Shown here: positions 1 to 8,318 of the stretch, piece by piece
Position numbering within the stretch: position 1 is the first letter of the stretch
Layout: every line of letters begins with the position of its first letter
DNA from: Haloferax sp. Q22
GTDB lineage: Archaea; Halobacteriota; Halobacteria; Halobacteriales; Haloferacaceae
Direction of reading: 5' to 3'
DNA: 64,000 nucleotides
Assembly: GCF_001482285.1 (NCBI RefSeq)
Contig: NZ_LOEP01000032.1
Location: 224,141 to 288,140, forward strand
Position numbers and translations under genes: made by a program
Notes under the pieces: model-generated
The model's database searches: none
Seen by the model: only the letters and a program-made list of their open reading frames with translations
Told to the model about the DNA's origin: nothing

Positions 1-1
1 C

Positions 2-445
2 CTCTCCGACCGGGAGATGACGGTCCACAGAAAGCGCTTTATCGGCTTCATCTTCCAGAGTTTCCACCTGATTCCGACGCTGTCGGCGCTGGAAAACGTG
101 GAGATGCCGACGCTGTTCGGCGACGACCCGACCGCCCGCGACCGGGCGACGCACCTGCTCGAACGCGTCGGCCTCGGCGAGCGACTCGACCACCGTCCCG
201 ACCAGCTCTCGGGCGGGCAGAAACAGCGCGTCGCCATCGCGCGGGCGCTCATCAACGAGCCGCGCATCCTCCTCGCCGACGAGCCGACGGGGAACCTCGA
301 CCGGAAGACCGGCCGGAGCGTCCTCGACCTGTTCGACGAGATTCGCCGCGAGGACGACGTGGCGGTCATCGCCGTCACTCACGACCCCCAACTCGGCGAC
401 TACGCGGACCGAACGGTCGAACTCATCGACGGGAGGATACAGTGA
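2..445 (+). CDS. ABC transporter ATP-binding protein (MacB/LolD type), 5' truncated
   Basis: This is the nucleotide-binding subunit of a lipoprotein/peptide-type ABC exporter, read in frame from the window edge; the true start and the Walker A loop lie upstream of the window. Seen in the sequence: a Q-loop ([10 protein letters not shown]), the ABC signature [15 protein letters not shown], Walker B with catalytic Glu in [11 protein letters not shown], and a switch His in AVTHD. The FQSFHL and [10 protein letters not shown] wording is typical of the MacB/LolD/FtsE subfamily. The stop codon overlaps the GTG start of the downstream FtsX-type permease by 4 nt, so the two are one operon and one transporter. 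The substrate is unknown. Confidence 0.93.
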   Translation, partial: LSDREMTVHRKRFIGFIFQSFHLIPTLSALENVEMPTLFGDDPTARDRATHLLERVGLGERLDHRPDQLSGGQKQRVAIARALINEPRILLADEPTGNLDRKTGRSVLDLFDEIRREDDVAVIAVTHDPQLGDYADRTVELIDGRIQ

Positions 446-1587
446 GCGTCCTCGACGACCTCTTCCGGCGCGTTCCCGCGCTGTTGATGGCGCGTCGGAA
501 CCTCTCGCGCAACCGCATCCGCTCGGGGCTCGCCGTCCTCGGCATCATCATCGGCGTCCTCGCCATCGCGTCGCTCGGCATGTTCGGCACGACGCTCCGC
601 ACCGGCGCGAGCCAGCAACTCGGCGACATCGGCAACGAGATCAGCGTCTCGCCCAACTTCCAAGAGGGAATCGAGGAACTCACCGAGCGCGACGTCGACG
701 AGATTCGTCGCGCGGTCACCGACGGCGCGGTCGTCCCCGTCCGCTCAGAATCGAGACTCGTCTCGCGGGGTGATCGACAGACCGTCACCACGGTCTACGG
801 CATGGAGAATCCCGGCGCGCTCTACGAGGCCGAACAGGGCCGCATTCCCGACCGACTCAGACAGGGCGCGCTCGTCGGCTCCGGCACCGCCGGCTTGCTC
901 GACGTCGAGCCCGGAAACACCATCTCCGTGGACGGTCGGACCTACCGCGTCGCGGCCGTGCTCGCCGAACAGGGAGGCATCTCGCTCGTCAGCCCGAACA
1001 ACGCCGTCATCGTCCCCGTCGAGGACGTAAACGGCACGGGCTACTCGCAGGTCGTCGTCAGCGCCGACTCCGGACAGGCCGCGAACGAATCCGCGGTCGC
1101 CATCCGCGAGGCCCTCAACGAGCGCGAACAGCGCGTCTCGGTGTTCGAACTCCAGTCCATCACGGCGGGCATCAACGAGTTCTTCGGCATCCTCAACGCC
1201 TTCCTCATCGGCATCGGCTCCATCTCGCTGGTCGTCGCCGGCGTGAGCATCCTGAACGTCATGCTCATGAGCACCATCGAGCGACGCCAGGAAATCGGCG
1301 TCCTCCGCGCCGTCGGCGTCCAGCGCGGCGACGTGATTCGCATGATTCTCGCCGAGGCCGGCCTGCTCGGCGTCGCCGGGGGCGTCATCGGCGCGATACT
1401 CGCGGTCGGCGCGGGCGTCGCGCTCAACGCGTTCGTCCTGAACGACCCGCTTGCGACCTTCCAGGCGGCGAACCTCCTCTACATCGTCCTCGCGGTCGGG
1501 TTCGGCGTCGGTACCAGCGTCCTCTCGGGGCTGTACCCGGCGTGGAAGGCGGCCAACGAGCGACCGGTGGAGGCGCTCAGGAAGTAG
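442..1587 (+). CDS. ABC transporter permease, FtsX/MacB family
   Basis: Membrane subunit partnering the upstream ATPase, 381 aa, GTG start overlapping the previous stop (GTGA). The layout is classical MacB: one N-terminal transmembrane helix (about residues 27-50, after the NLSRNRIRSGLAVLG motif), a periplasm-side soluble domain (about 55-255, MacB_PCD-like), then three C-terminal helices (about 262-380) that contain the FtsX signature (STIERRQEIGVLRAVG, about residue 276). Such exporters move lipoproteins, peptides or antibiotics, or act as mechanotransmission devices. No membrane-fusion partner is visible in this window. No regulatory site is seen between the two genes. Confidence 0.92.
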   Translation: MSVLDDLFRRVPALLMARRNLSRNRIRSGLAVLGIIIGVLAIASLGMFGTTLRTGASQQLGDIGNEISVSPNFQEGIEELTERDVDEIRRAVTDGAVVPVRSESRLVSRGDRQTVTTVYGMENPGALYEAEQGRIPDRLRQGALVGSGTAGLLDVEPGNTISVDGRTYRVAAVLAEQGGISLVSPNNAVIVPVEDVNGTGYSQVVVSADSGQAANESAVAIREALNEREQRVSVFELQSITAGINEFFGILNAFLIGIGSISLVVAGVSILNVMLMSTIERRQEIGVLRAVGVQRGDVIRMILAEAGLLGVAGGVIGAILAVGAGVALNAFVLNDPLATFQAANLLYIVLAVGFGVGTSVLSGLYPAWKAANERPVEALRK

Positions 1588-1675
1588 TTGGGACTCTGGA
1601 AGCGGAGTTTTGATGAAAAATGGGGCGTCGTCGGCCACGCGTTGGCCGGTTACCGCGAAACCTTTTGCAGGGTCG

Positions 1676-2164
1676 TTACGCGTCGGGGCCGGTCCACTTC
1701 TGGAGAGTCGCGGAACTCGAACCTGACTCGTCGGTCCAGACGATGCGGACGGTCTGGTTGTGAAGAACATCTGTTGGCCCGTTGCTCGGCTTAATTGTTA
1801 CTGAGTTCCCGGCAGAGACAGCAGCACCTGTGTCATCTTGGAGTGCGTCCCAAGTGAGGCTCTGTGAAGCTTCAGTACTCGTTACTGTATCCGCTTTGTC
1901 GACAATCTTGACACCAGTAGTCACATTGAGACGTGCTGCGCTGATCTCACCGCCACTTTCGTGCGTGATGGTCAGATTGCCAGCATCGCTTCCATCAAAG
2001 TCGAAACTGAAACTCGCCTGCGGAGCAGTCGCGGTCTGCTCACCCAGTCCGAGGACGAACGTCCCGATAACGGCCGCGAGAATGACTGTAATCGCGACCA
2101 TTAGAATCACACCGATAACCGGTGATACCGCACCATCGTCTGCCAGTAGTTGTCGTAATTTCAT
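1676..2164 (-). CDS. pilA: Type IV pilin, haloarchaeal PilA family
   Basis: Major or minor adhesion pilin, 162 aa. The start was set at the ATG giving [11 protein letters not shown], because class III signal peptides are short; a longer frame back to 2239 would add 25 unlikely residues. The archaeal prepilin peptidase site is [11 protein letters not shown] (cut after residue 11), followed by a hydrophobic helix ([18 protein letters not shown]) of the type shared by the Haloferax PilA pilins. The C-terminal globular region is beta-rich with three N-glycosylation sequons (NLT, NVT, NQT), consistent with N-glycosylated haloarchaeal pilins. It is monocistronic. Its upstream region carries two inverted repeats, listed separately. 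Recognition is strong; the exact paralogue number (perhaps pilA1) rests on recalled synteny. Confidence 0.93.
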   Translation of the reverse strand: MKLRQLLADDGAVSPVIGVILMVAITVILAAVIGTFVLGLGEQTATAPQASFSFDFDGSDAGNLTITHESGGEISAARLNVTTGVKIVDKADTVTSTEASQSLTWDALQDDTGAAVSAGNSVTIKPSNGPTDVLHNQTVRIVWTDESGSSSATLQKWTGPDA

Positions 2165-2185
2165 GAGTTGAACACTCCATACATA

Positions 2186-2200
2186 CGCGGATCGTCCGCG
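2186..2200 (-). repeat. Short hairpin in the pilin upstream region
   Basis: Perfect inverted repeat CGCGGA-TCG-TCCGCG (6-bp arms, 3-nt loop) 22-36 nt before the pilin start codon. If transcription begins upstream of it, it would form a leader hairpin close to the ATG; otherwise it could be a protein-binding site. It is unusual because most genes here appear leaderless. Confidence 0.5.
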
Positions 2201-2221
2201 GAGAACCCACCCGAAGAGCGG

Positions 2222-2240
2222 TATGTACGAATAGTACATA
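2222..2240. promoter_or_regulatory. Candidate operator upstream of the pilin gene
   Basis: Perfect 7-bp inverted repeat TATGTAC-GAATA-GTACATA centred about 67 bp upstream of the pilin start. Its AT-rich symmetric form is typical of sites for dimeric HTH regulators (seen); the role is inferred from position. A TATA-like GATTTATC on the minus strand lies just upstream, near 2250-2257, and would place the repeat between that box and the gene. Confidence 0.45.
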
Positions 2241-2376
2241 GAGGGTAGACAAGATAAATCTAATCAAAGACACGACAACAAAAATCACGTTCTTCCCTAG
2301 CATACTGTCCAGCTGACAACCAGTACGGGCTATCGGAGTCGGAGCGTCGCCGCAAAAATCGGGTCGCCGCGCGCGC

Positions 2377-3531
2377 TTAGATGTAGTCGTGTTCGGCGAG
2401 GCGCTCGACGGCCTCGCGGAGTCGCTCTTCGCTCGCGGCGTAGGAGATACGGGCGTAGCCCGGCGCGTTGAAGGCGCTGCCGGGGACGGTCGCGACCTTC
2501 GCGTCCTGAATCGCACCTTCACACCACGCCTGGTCGTCGTCGTCGACGGGGAGCATCATGTAGAACGCGCCCTTCGGGACGGCCACGTCAACGTCGTGTT
2601 CGGCGAGGAGGTCCACGAGCATGTCGCGGCGCTCCTCGAACGCCTGCCGCATCTCCTCGACGTCGTCGTCGGTGCGCTCCGAGAGCGCCTCGACGCCGGC
2701 GTGCTGGACGAAGTTCACGGCACAGGAGACCGAGTGTGAGTGAAGCTTGCCGGCCTGCGAGATGAGGTCCGACGGGGCGTGGAGGTAGCCGAGCCGCCAG
2801 CCGGTCATCGAGAACGCCTTGGAGAAGCCGTTGATGGTGATGGTTCGGTCTTCCATCCCGTCGAGAGAGCCCAGCGAGGTGTGCTCGAAGCCGTCGTAGA
2901 CGATGCGCTCGTAAATCTCGTCGGAGATGACGGCGAAGTCGTGTTCGACCGCGAGGTCGCGGACGCCTTCGAGCGCCGCGTCGGAGAAGACGCCGCCCGT
3001 CGGGTTCGACGGGGAGTTGACGACGAGGAGTTTCGTCTCGTCGGAGACCGTCTCGGCGAGTTCGTCGAGCGCGGGTTCGAGCCTGAAGTCGTGCTGTGCG
3101 AGGTCGACGCGGCTGAGGGTGCCGCCGGCGAGCTTGACCATCGCCTCGTAGGAGACCCACGCGGGGTCGAGGAGGACGACCTCGTCGCCGTCGTCGACGA
3201 GCGTCTGGAACGTCTCGAAGAGCGCCTGCTTGCCGCCGGGCGTGACGATGACCTCGTCGGCCTCGGCGTCGACGCCGTTCCCGCGGAGCTTCGCCGCGAT
3301 TGCGTCCTTGAGTTCCGGGATTCCGTTCGACGAGGTGTAGCTCGTGTGTCCCGCGTCAAGCGCGTCCTTCGCCGCCTGCGTGATGTTGTCCGGGGTCGGG
3401 AAGTCCGGTGCGCCGACCGAGAGGTCGACCACGTCTTCGCCCTGCGCTTCCAGTTCGCTCGCGAGGTTCGAGATGGCGAGCGTCGCGCTCGGTTCGACGC
3501 GGCCGACTCGGTCGCTGAAATCGAAGTTCAT
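2377..3531 (-). CDS. Class I/II PLP-dependent aminotransferase (aspartate aminotransferase family)
   Basis: Fold-type I aminotransferase of 384 aa that transfers an amino group from aspartate or a similar amino acid to 2-oxoglutarate, in the cytoplasm. Seen: the substrate-binding N-terminus (VDLSVGAPDFPTPDNI), the PLP phosphate loop (PGGKQALFE, about residue 97), the cofactor-contacting N in NSPSNPTGGV (about 172), the D/Y pair in ISDEIYERIVYDG (about 200-210), the Schiff-base lysine in INGFSKAFSMTGWRLGY (Lys about 237) and the C-terminal Arg in GYARISYAASEERL. The length is normal for the AspB/AspC group. Its start overlaps the stop of upstream ribH (ATGA), so they form an operon. The exact amino-acid specificity cannot be read from sequence. 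Confidence 0.92.
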   Translation of the reverse strand: MNFDFSDRVGRVEPSATLAISNLASELEAQGEDVVDLSVGAPDFPTPDNITQAAKDALDAGHTSYTSSNGIPELKDAIAAKLRGNGVDAEADEVIVTPGGKQALFETFQTLVDDGDEVVLLDPAWVSYEAMVKLAGGTLSRVDLAQHDFRLEPALDELAETVSDETKLLVVNSPSNPTGGVFSDAALEGVRDLAVEHDFAVISDEIYERIVYDGFEHTSLGSLDGMEDRTITINGFSKAFSMTGWRLGYLHAPSDLISQAGKLHSHSVSCAVNFVQHAGVEALSERTDDDVEEMRQAFEERRDMLVDLLAEHDVDVAVPKGAFYMMLPVDDDDQAWCEGAIQDAKVATVPGSAFNAPGYARISYAASEERLREAVERLAEHDYI

Positions 3532-3932
3532 GCCAACGCCTCCACCATATCAGTCGCAGCGTAAACCGCTTCCGCACCTTTGCTGACGCGCTCGCGCGCC
3601 TCAGCGCCGCTCATGCCGGGGCCGGAGACGCCGAACGAGACGGGCTTGTCGCGGTCCAACGAGACCTCAGTCAGCGACTTCGCGGTCGCGTCGGCGATGA
3701 CGCGGTCGTGGTCGGTGTCGCCGGTGACGATTGCGCCGATGACCGCGACGGCGTCGATGTCGTCGCGGCGGGCGAGTCGGTCGGCCGCGAGAGGTGAGTC
3801 GTACGCGCCGGGTACCTGAACCGTCTCGACCACCTCTGCGTCGCGCTCGGCGGCCGCGTCGCGGGCCGCCTCCTCCATCTGTTCCGTGACCGACGAGTTG
3901 AATCGGGCCACGACGAGTCCGAGAGAGACCAT
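3528..3932 (-). CDS. ribH: 6,7-dimethyl-8-ribityllumazine synthase
   Basis: Catalyses the penultimate step of riboflavin synthesis, condensing 5-amino-6-ribitylaminouracil with 3,4-dihydroxy-2-butanone 4-phosphate. At 134 aa it matches archaeal RibH. Seen: the N-terminal substrate loop (GLVVARFNSSVTEQM), the VPGAYDSPLAADRL motif (about residues 45-58) and the catalytic region AVIGAIVTGDTDHDRVIADAT, where the family's GxVIxGxTxHxxxI pattern and conserved His are present. The protein forms pentamers or icosahedral 60-mers in other organisms. It is first in a two-gene minus-strand unit with the aminotransferase (4-nt overlap). A TATA-like box 24 bp before the ATG suggests a leaderless mRNA. Confidence 0.95.
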   Translation of the reverse strand: MVSLGLVVARFNSSVTEQMEEAARDAAAERDAEVVETVQVPGAYDSPLAADRLARRDDIDAVAVIGAIVTGDTDHDRVIADATAKSLTEVSLDRDKPVSFGVSGPGMSGAEARERVSKGAEAVYAATDMVEALA

Positions 3933-3951
3933 GGCCGACCCTTCCCGTCTC

Positions 3952-3959
3952 GGATAAAA
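3952..3959 (-). promoter_or_regulatory. TATA box of ribH operon
   Basis: Minus-strand TTTTATCC is centred about 24 bp upstream of the ribH ATG, the spacing expected for a haloarchaeal leaderless transcript. It lies in the 106-bp divergent region shared with the Agl23-like gene. Confidence 0.5.
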
Positions 3960-4010
3960 GAACTACCGACACCGACCGAATTTGGCCCGGCGGCGGACAA
4001 GCACAAAAGT

Positions 4011-4017
4011 TGTATTG
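4011..4017 (+). promoter_or_regulatory. TATA-like box of the Agl23-like gene
   Basis: TGTATTG is centred about 25 bp before the ATG at 4039. This spacing supports choosing that ATG rather than the in-frame codon at 3982. Confidence 0.4.
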
Positions 4018-4038
4018 TCGGCGTCGCGATGGGTGGGC

Positions 4039-5787
4039 ATGAGTACTGACAGTGGGACCGAGACGGTCACTCGGTCCCGTGCCCTCCTGGCGCTTTCGGG
4101 CGCGGTGGTCGTCGCCCTCCTCGTCCGCCTCGTCGACCTCGGCGGCCGCATCTTCCACTGGGACGAAGGCCGCGTCGGCTACTGGATTCTTCGGTATCAC
4201 GAGACCGGCGAGTTCTCCTACCGGCCCATCATCCACGGCCCGTTTCTCCCCGTCGTCAACGACTATCTCTTCGCGGTCCTCCCGGCGACCGACTTCACGG
4301 CTCGACTTCCCGTGGCGCTCGTCGGCGGCCTGCTCCCGCTTTCGGTCTGGCTGTTCCGAGAGCATCTCCGCCGCGACGAGATGGTCGCGCTCGCGCTCTT
4401 CCTCGCGGCGAATCCCATCTTGGTCTACTACTCGCGGTTCATGCGCAACGACGTGCTGGTGGCCGCCTTCTCGTTCGTCGCGCTCGGCTTCGTCGTCCGC
4501 GCGTACGACACCGGCCGCCTCGCCTACCTCATCCCCGCGGGCGTCTCCTTCGCGACCGGCTCGGCAGCCAAGGAGAACTACGTCGTCTACCTCGCGTGTT
4601 TCCTCGGGGCGGCGTTCCTCGTCTTCGACCACCGACTGCTCGCCCGCACCTCGGCCGGCGAGTCCGCCCGCGATGTCCTCTTTTCGGAACTGCCCGCGAG
4701 CATCCGCGACCGACTTCGCGCACGCGGGGCGGGAAGTCTCGGTTACGGCGCGATTCGGTACGCCGCAGGCGTCCTCGGGGGGCTGCTCGCCTTCCTCGCC
4801 GTCTTCGTCTTCTTCTACGCGCCGCGGCCCGACCTCTGGAACGCGCTCGGCGGCTCAACTGCGGTTCTGCCCGTTCTCGAAGCCGGGACCGTCGGCGCGG
4901 TCTCCGAGATGTTCGGCAGTTGGCTCGGCGGAAGCCACCAGTCCCACGAGTATCTCCCGTACTTGAAGGACTTCCTCGAAACGTTCGTCTACGGCGCGCC
5001 GGTGCTCATCGTCTTCGCGCTCGTCGGCATCGTCGTGGACCGGTACGGCGTCGTCGCCGGACGGGTCCGCTGGCTCGTCGCCTTCGCGACCTACTGGGGC
5101 GTCGTGAGCATCTTCGGCTACCCGCTGGCGACCGACATCCAAGCGCCGTGGGTCGTCGTCCACGCGATCGTCCCGCTCGCGGTCCCGGCGGCGGTCGGCG
5201 CGGCGTTCGTCTTCCGCTCCGGCGTGCAGGCGCTCGACGCCAAGGACACGGTCGGCGTCGGCCTCGCGGCGCTCGTGCTCGTCGCCTCAGTCGGCGGCGT
5301 CGCGGCCGCCAACGTCGACTACTGGAACGCCTCGACCGACGAGGACAAGGAGGTGCTCCAGTGGGCCCAACCCGAAAACGACCTCAAGGCCACGCTCGAC
5401 GACGTGGAGCGCGTGTCGGCCGCCAACCCCGGAACCGACGTGCTCCTGTACGGAACCCACCCGCCGGACAGCGACGAGACGCACTTCTACGTCTCCAACG
5501 AGTCGAACCCGCTCGGTGGGCCCTCGTGGCACAGTCGACTCCCGTTCCCGTGGTACTTCGAGGGCTCGGGCGTCGAGCGCACCAGTAGCGCGCCGGACGC
5601 GAACGTCTCCGAGGTGACCGCCGACGCGCCGCCGGTCGTCATCGCCTACGAGTGGGACCGAACCGAACTCGAATCCGAACTCGACGGCTACGTCGTGCGC
5701 CAGCACGCCTTCAAACTCTGGAGCGAGGACGTGGTCGTCTTTATCGACGAGGACGCGCTCGCGACCGCGAACGAGACGCGGGGCTGA
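4039..5787 (+). CDS. Agl23-like polytopic membrane protein (TIGR03663 family, GT39/GT83-type fold)
   Basis: Large integral membrane protein of 582 aa with about 10-12 hydrophobic helices in the N-terminal 420 residues and a soluble extracytoplasmic C-terminus. Seen: an acidic DE motif in the first outside loop (FHWDEGRVGYWILRY, about residue 34), the hallmark of lipid-linked-sugar glycosyltransferases of the PMT/ArnT/GT83 clan, then KENYVVYL and a QAPWVVVHA stretch. Archaeal members are called flippase-activity-associated protein Agl23 (TIGR03663) and are thought to act in protein N-glycosylation. The start ATG at 4039 was chosen for its TATA spacing and because a transmembrane segment follows directly. 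Donor and acceptor are unknown. Its closeness to a sequon-rich pilin is suggestive only. Confidence 0.85.
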   Translation: MSTDSGTETVTRSRALLALSGAVVVALLVRLVDLGGRIFHWDEGRVGYWILRYHETGEFSYRPIIHGPFLPVVNDYLFAVLPATDFTARLPVALVGGLLPLSVWLFREHLRRDEMVALALFLAANPILVYYSRFMRNDVLVAAFSFVALGFVVRAYDTGRLAYLIPAGVSFATGSAAKENYVVYLACFLGAAFLVFDHRLLARTSAGESARDVLFSELPASIRDRLRARGAGSLGYGAIRYAAGVLGGLLAFLAVFVFFYAPRPDLWNALGGSTAVLPVLEAGTVGAVSEMFGSWLGGSHQSHEYLPYLKDFLETFVYGAPVLIVFALVGIVVDRYGVVAGRVRWLVAFATYWGVVSIFGYPLATDIQAPWVVVHAIVPLAVPAAVGAAFVFRSGVQALDAKDTVGVGLAALVLVASVGGVAAANVDYWNASTDEDKEVLQWAQPENDLKATLDDVERVSAANPGTDVLLYGTHPPDSDETHFYVSNESNPLGGPSWHSRLPFPWYFEGSGVERTSSAPDANVSEVTADAPPVVIAYEWDRTELESELDGYVVRQHAFKLWSEDVVVFIDEDALATANETRG

Positions 5788-5815
5788 CGCCGACCTGCGG
5801 CGTTCGACGACCCGA

Positions 5816-5820
5816 TTTTT
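5816..5820 (+). terminator. Possible T-tract terminator after Agl23-like gene
   Basis: A T5 run lies 29 nt after the stop codon in otherwise GC-rich DNA. Haloarchaeal intrinsic termination uses short U tracts, so it is a plausible but weak signal. Confidence 0.3.
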
Positions 5821-5907
5821 CTCGCGTTCGACGCGTTCGAGCGCCCGGCTCGTTCTGCGTCTTCTGCCCCGATTGTATCCACGGACGTGCCTATTTGAAC
5901 ACATAAT

Positions 5908-7095
5908 GTGGCAACGTTTATGCACCGACGTACTGAACCCGCGACTGTGACCGTCACCGTACCCGGACCCACGCTCGGCGTCGTCGGTGGGGGCCAGCTC
6001 GGGCGCATGCTCGGCGAGGCCGCCGCACCGCTCGGCGTCGACATCGTCGTGCTCGACCCGACACCCGACTGCCCGGCATCGGCCGTCGCCGACCAAATCG
6101 TCGGCGACTTCGACGACCCCGAGGCGATGGCGGAACTCGCCGCGCGGGCCGACGCGCTGACGTTCGAAATCGAACTCGCCGACCCGGACCTGCTCGACGA
6201 ACTGGCCGCCGAGGAGGGAATCGATGTCCACCCCTCGCCCGACGCGCTCCGGACCATCGAGGACAAACTGGTCCAGAAGGACACCTTCGGCGAGGCGGGC
6301 ATTCCGATTCCCCCGTTCCACCGCGTCGACGACGCGGCCGACCTCCGCGACGCGCTCGACGAGTTCGGCTCGGTCATGCTGAAAGCCCGAACCGGCGGCT
6401 ACGACGGCCGCGGGAACGTCCCCGTCACCGACCCCGAGGACGCCGAGGCCGCCATCGAGGCGGTCGGCGGCCCGGCGATGGCCGAGGCGTTCGTCGACTT
6501 CGAGCGCGAACTGTCTGTCATCGGTATCCGCGGTGAGGACGAAATTCGGACTTTCCCCGTGGGCGAGAACGTCCACGAGGAGGAGATTCTCCGCGAGACC
6601 GTCGTCCCGGCGCGGACGACCGACGAGGTTCGCGAGGAGGCCGACCGTGTCGCCCGCGAAGTGCTTTCGCACCTGCCCGGCCGCGGCGTCTTCGGCATCG
6701 AACTGTTCGAGACCCCGGCGGGCGACGTGCTCGTCAACGAGGTCGCGCCGCGCCCGCACAACTCCGGCCACTGGACCATCGAGGGCGCGCTCGCCTCGCA
6801 GTTCGAACAGCACGTCCGCGCCGTCCTCGGGTGGCCCCTCGGCGCGACGACCCGCCGGTCGCCCACCGTGATGGCGAACGTCCTCGGCACCGTCGACGAG
6901 AGCCGACCCGCGCGCCTCGGCGGCCTCGACGACGCGCTTGCGGAATCGGGCGTCTCGCTGCACTGGTACGGCAAAGACGAGGTGCGCCCGCTCCGCAAGA
7001 TGGGCCACCTCACCGCCGTCGGCGACGGCGATGTCGACCTCGAAGCGCTTCTCGCACGCACGCGTGACCTCCGGGACGGACTACACTTCGACTGA
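5908..7095 (+). CDS. purK: 5-(carboxyamino)imidazole ribonucleotide synthase
   Basis: ATP-grasp enzyme of purine synthesis that carboxylates AIR to N5-CAIR with bicarbonate and ATP. Seen: the N-terminal Rossmann-like motif LGVVGGGQLGRMLGEAA, the PurK-type ATP-grasp segments (KARTGGYDGRGN, VDFERELSVIGIRG) and the C-terminal signature NEVAPRPHNSGHWTIEGALASQFEQH. The start is uncertain: the longest frame begins GTG at 5908, ATG 5920 is internal, and GTG 5947 lies about 28 bp after a TATA-like TTTATG (5917-5922), which fits a leaderless start better and still precedes the fold. purE follows after 6 nt, and the pair passes N5-CAIR from one enzyme to the next. Confidence 0.93.
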   Translation: MATFMHRRTEPATVTVTVPGPTLGVVGGGQLGRMLGEAAAPLGVDIVVLDPTPDCPASAVADQIVGDFDDPEAMAELAARADALTFEIELADPDLLDELAAEEGIDVHPSPDALRTIEDKLVQKDTFGEAGIPIPPFHRVDDAADLRDALDEFGSVMLKARTGGYDGRGNVPVTDPEDAEAAIEAVGGPAMAEAFVDFERELSVIGIRGEDEIRTFPVGENVHEEEILRETVVPARTTDEVREEADRVAREVLSHLPGRGVFGIELFETPAGDVLVNEVAPRPHNSGHWTIEGALASQFEQHVRAVLGWPLGATTRRSPTVMANVLGTVDESRPARLGGLDDALAESGVSLHWYGKDEVRPLRKMGHLTAVGDGDVDLEALLARTRDLRDGLHFD

Positions 7096-7101
7096 TACAC
7101 A

Positions 7102-7713
7102 ATGACGACAGAACGGGATCTCATCGACGAACTGCACGCACAGGCCGACGCCGACCGCGACCCCGAGACGACGCCCGACGTGGGAATCATCATGGGGTCG
7201 GACTCCGACCTCGACGTGATGTCCGGCGCGCACGAGGCGCTGGACACGCTCGGGTTCGGCGAACAGACGGACTTCGACGCGCCGCCCGAGGAGCGATTCA
7301 CCTACGAGACGTACGTCGTCTCAGCACACCGGACGCCGGACTTGATGTACGCCTACGGCGACACCGCGCGCGACCGCGGCGTCGAGGTCATCATCGCCGG
7401 CGCGGGCGGCAAGTCCGCGGACCTGCCGAACATGACCGCCTCAATCGCGTACCCGCTTCCGGTCGTCGGCGTCCCCGTTCAGGAGAAGTCGGTGGACTCG
7501 GTCATCGGGATGCCGACGGGCGCGCCCATCGTCGCGGTCGACGCCGGCAAGTCGTTCAACGCCGCACTTTCGGCCGTACAGGCGCTTTCTCGGGGGTACC
7601 CCGAACTCGAAGACCGGCTCGTCGAGTACCACGAGGACCTCGTTTCCGACGTGGCCGAGACCTCGGCCGCGCTCCACGACCTCGGGGTCGCGGGCTTCCG
7701 CGACTCGCGGTAG
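7102..7713 (+). CDS. purE: N5-carboxyaminoimidazole ribonucleotide mutase
   Basis: Converts N5-CAIR to CAIR, the step after PurK. At 203 aa it is longer than bacterial class I PurE (about 165 aa) because of an acidic N-terminal extension of about 30 residues. Seen: GIIMGSDSDLDVM (phosphate-binding SxSD motif, about residue 30), YVVSAHRTPDLMYAY (conserved SAHRTP) and AGAGGKSADLPNMTAS (GAGGxAHLPG-like; here Ser-Ala-Asp replaces Ala-His, so the catalytic-loop His of bacterial class I enzymes is not at the usual place). The mutase assignment rests on the purK partner 6 nt upstream. The operon ends before the nuo promoter. Confidence 0.9.
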   Translation: MTTERDLIDELHAQADADRDPETTPDVGIIMGSDSDLDVMSGAHEALDTLGFGEQTDFDAPPEERFTYETYVVSAHRTPDLMYAYGDTARDRGVEVIIAGAGGKSADLPNMTASIAYPLPVVGVPVQEKSVDSVIGMPTGAPIVAVDAGKSFNAALSAVQALSRGYPELEDRLVEYHEDLVSDVAETSAALHDLGVAGFRDSR

Positions 7714-7855
7714 CGAAGCGCCCGTTATCCCCAGTCAGTTTTCCGCAATCGAGAGCCGTTCCCGGCGTCGAAACCCTGCCCGCGCGGGGTTCCGGGCGTC
7801 TCTCGCGTATTTTCCAAATAGAAGCCCTCTCGCGCCCGAAACACACAAATCAATG

Positions 7856-7861
7856 TTTATA
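7856..7861 (+). promoter_or_regulatory. TATA box of the nuo operon
   Basis: TTTATA lies 41-46 bp before the nuoA ATG. This predicts a leader of about 15 nt that contains GGGAGA (about 7890-7895), a possible Shine-Dalgarno sequence. Unlike most promoters in the window, it would give a leadered mRNA. Confidence 0.55.
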
Positions 7862-7901
7862 GGGGAGCGCTTCTAACCGCCGCACGTCAGGGAGACACGG
7901 C

Positions 7902-8318
7902 ATGAGTGATTGGATTGCAATCGGTGCGATGGGTTTGGTCGGTGTCGGCTTACCGCTCGCGATGATGGCGGTGTCGGCGCTGCTTCGCCCAAGCGTACCG
8001 GAACAAGGAAAGAGTGCCACGTACGAGAGTGGTGAGGTGCCGACAGGCACGGCGCGCGTCCAGTTTAACATTCAGTACTACATGGTCGCGCTGCTGTTCC
8101 TCGTGTTCGACATCGAGACCGTCCTGATTTTCCCGTGGACGGTCATTTACCGCTCTGCCCTCGAACAGGGCGCGTCGCTGGCGACGATTCTGACGCCGAT
8201 GCTCGTTTTCATCGGTGTCCTCGTCGTCGGCCTCGTCTGGGCGTGGCGCAACGGCGCAGTCAAGTGGGTCAAAAGCCCGCAGGCAAGTCGTCGTAAGACA
8301 GAGAGACAAGATGCATGA
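7902..8318 (+). CDS. nuoA: NADH-quinone oxidoreductase-like complex, subunit A
   Basis: First gene of the complex I operon, 138 aa with three transmembrane helices (about residues 5-25, 60-82, 95-118). Seen: the NuoA/ND3 core ARVQFNIQYYMVALLFLVFDIETVLIFPW, including the conserved Asp-Glu (FDIE) of the second helix that contributes to the quinone-linked proton channel. The short C-terminus is basic and cytoplasmic. Its stop overlaps the nuoB start (ATGA). Confidence 0.96.
   Translation: MSDWIAIGAMGLVGVGLPLAMMAVSALLRPSVPEQGKSATYESGEVPTGTARVQFNIQYYMVALLFLVFDIETVLIFPWTVIYRSALEQGASLATILTPMLVFIGVLVVGLVWAWRNGAVKWVKSPQASRRKTERQDA

Noticed and set aside
7102-7713. Class II PurE assignment
   Set aside because: The adjacent purK makes a class I N5-CAIR mutase more likely, despite the unusual GAGGKSAD loop.
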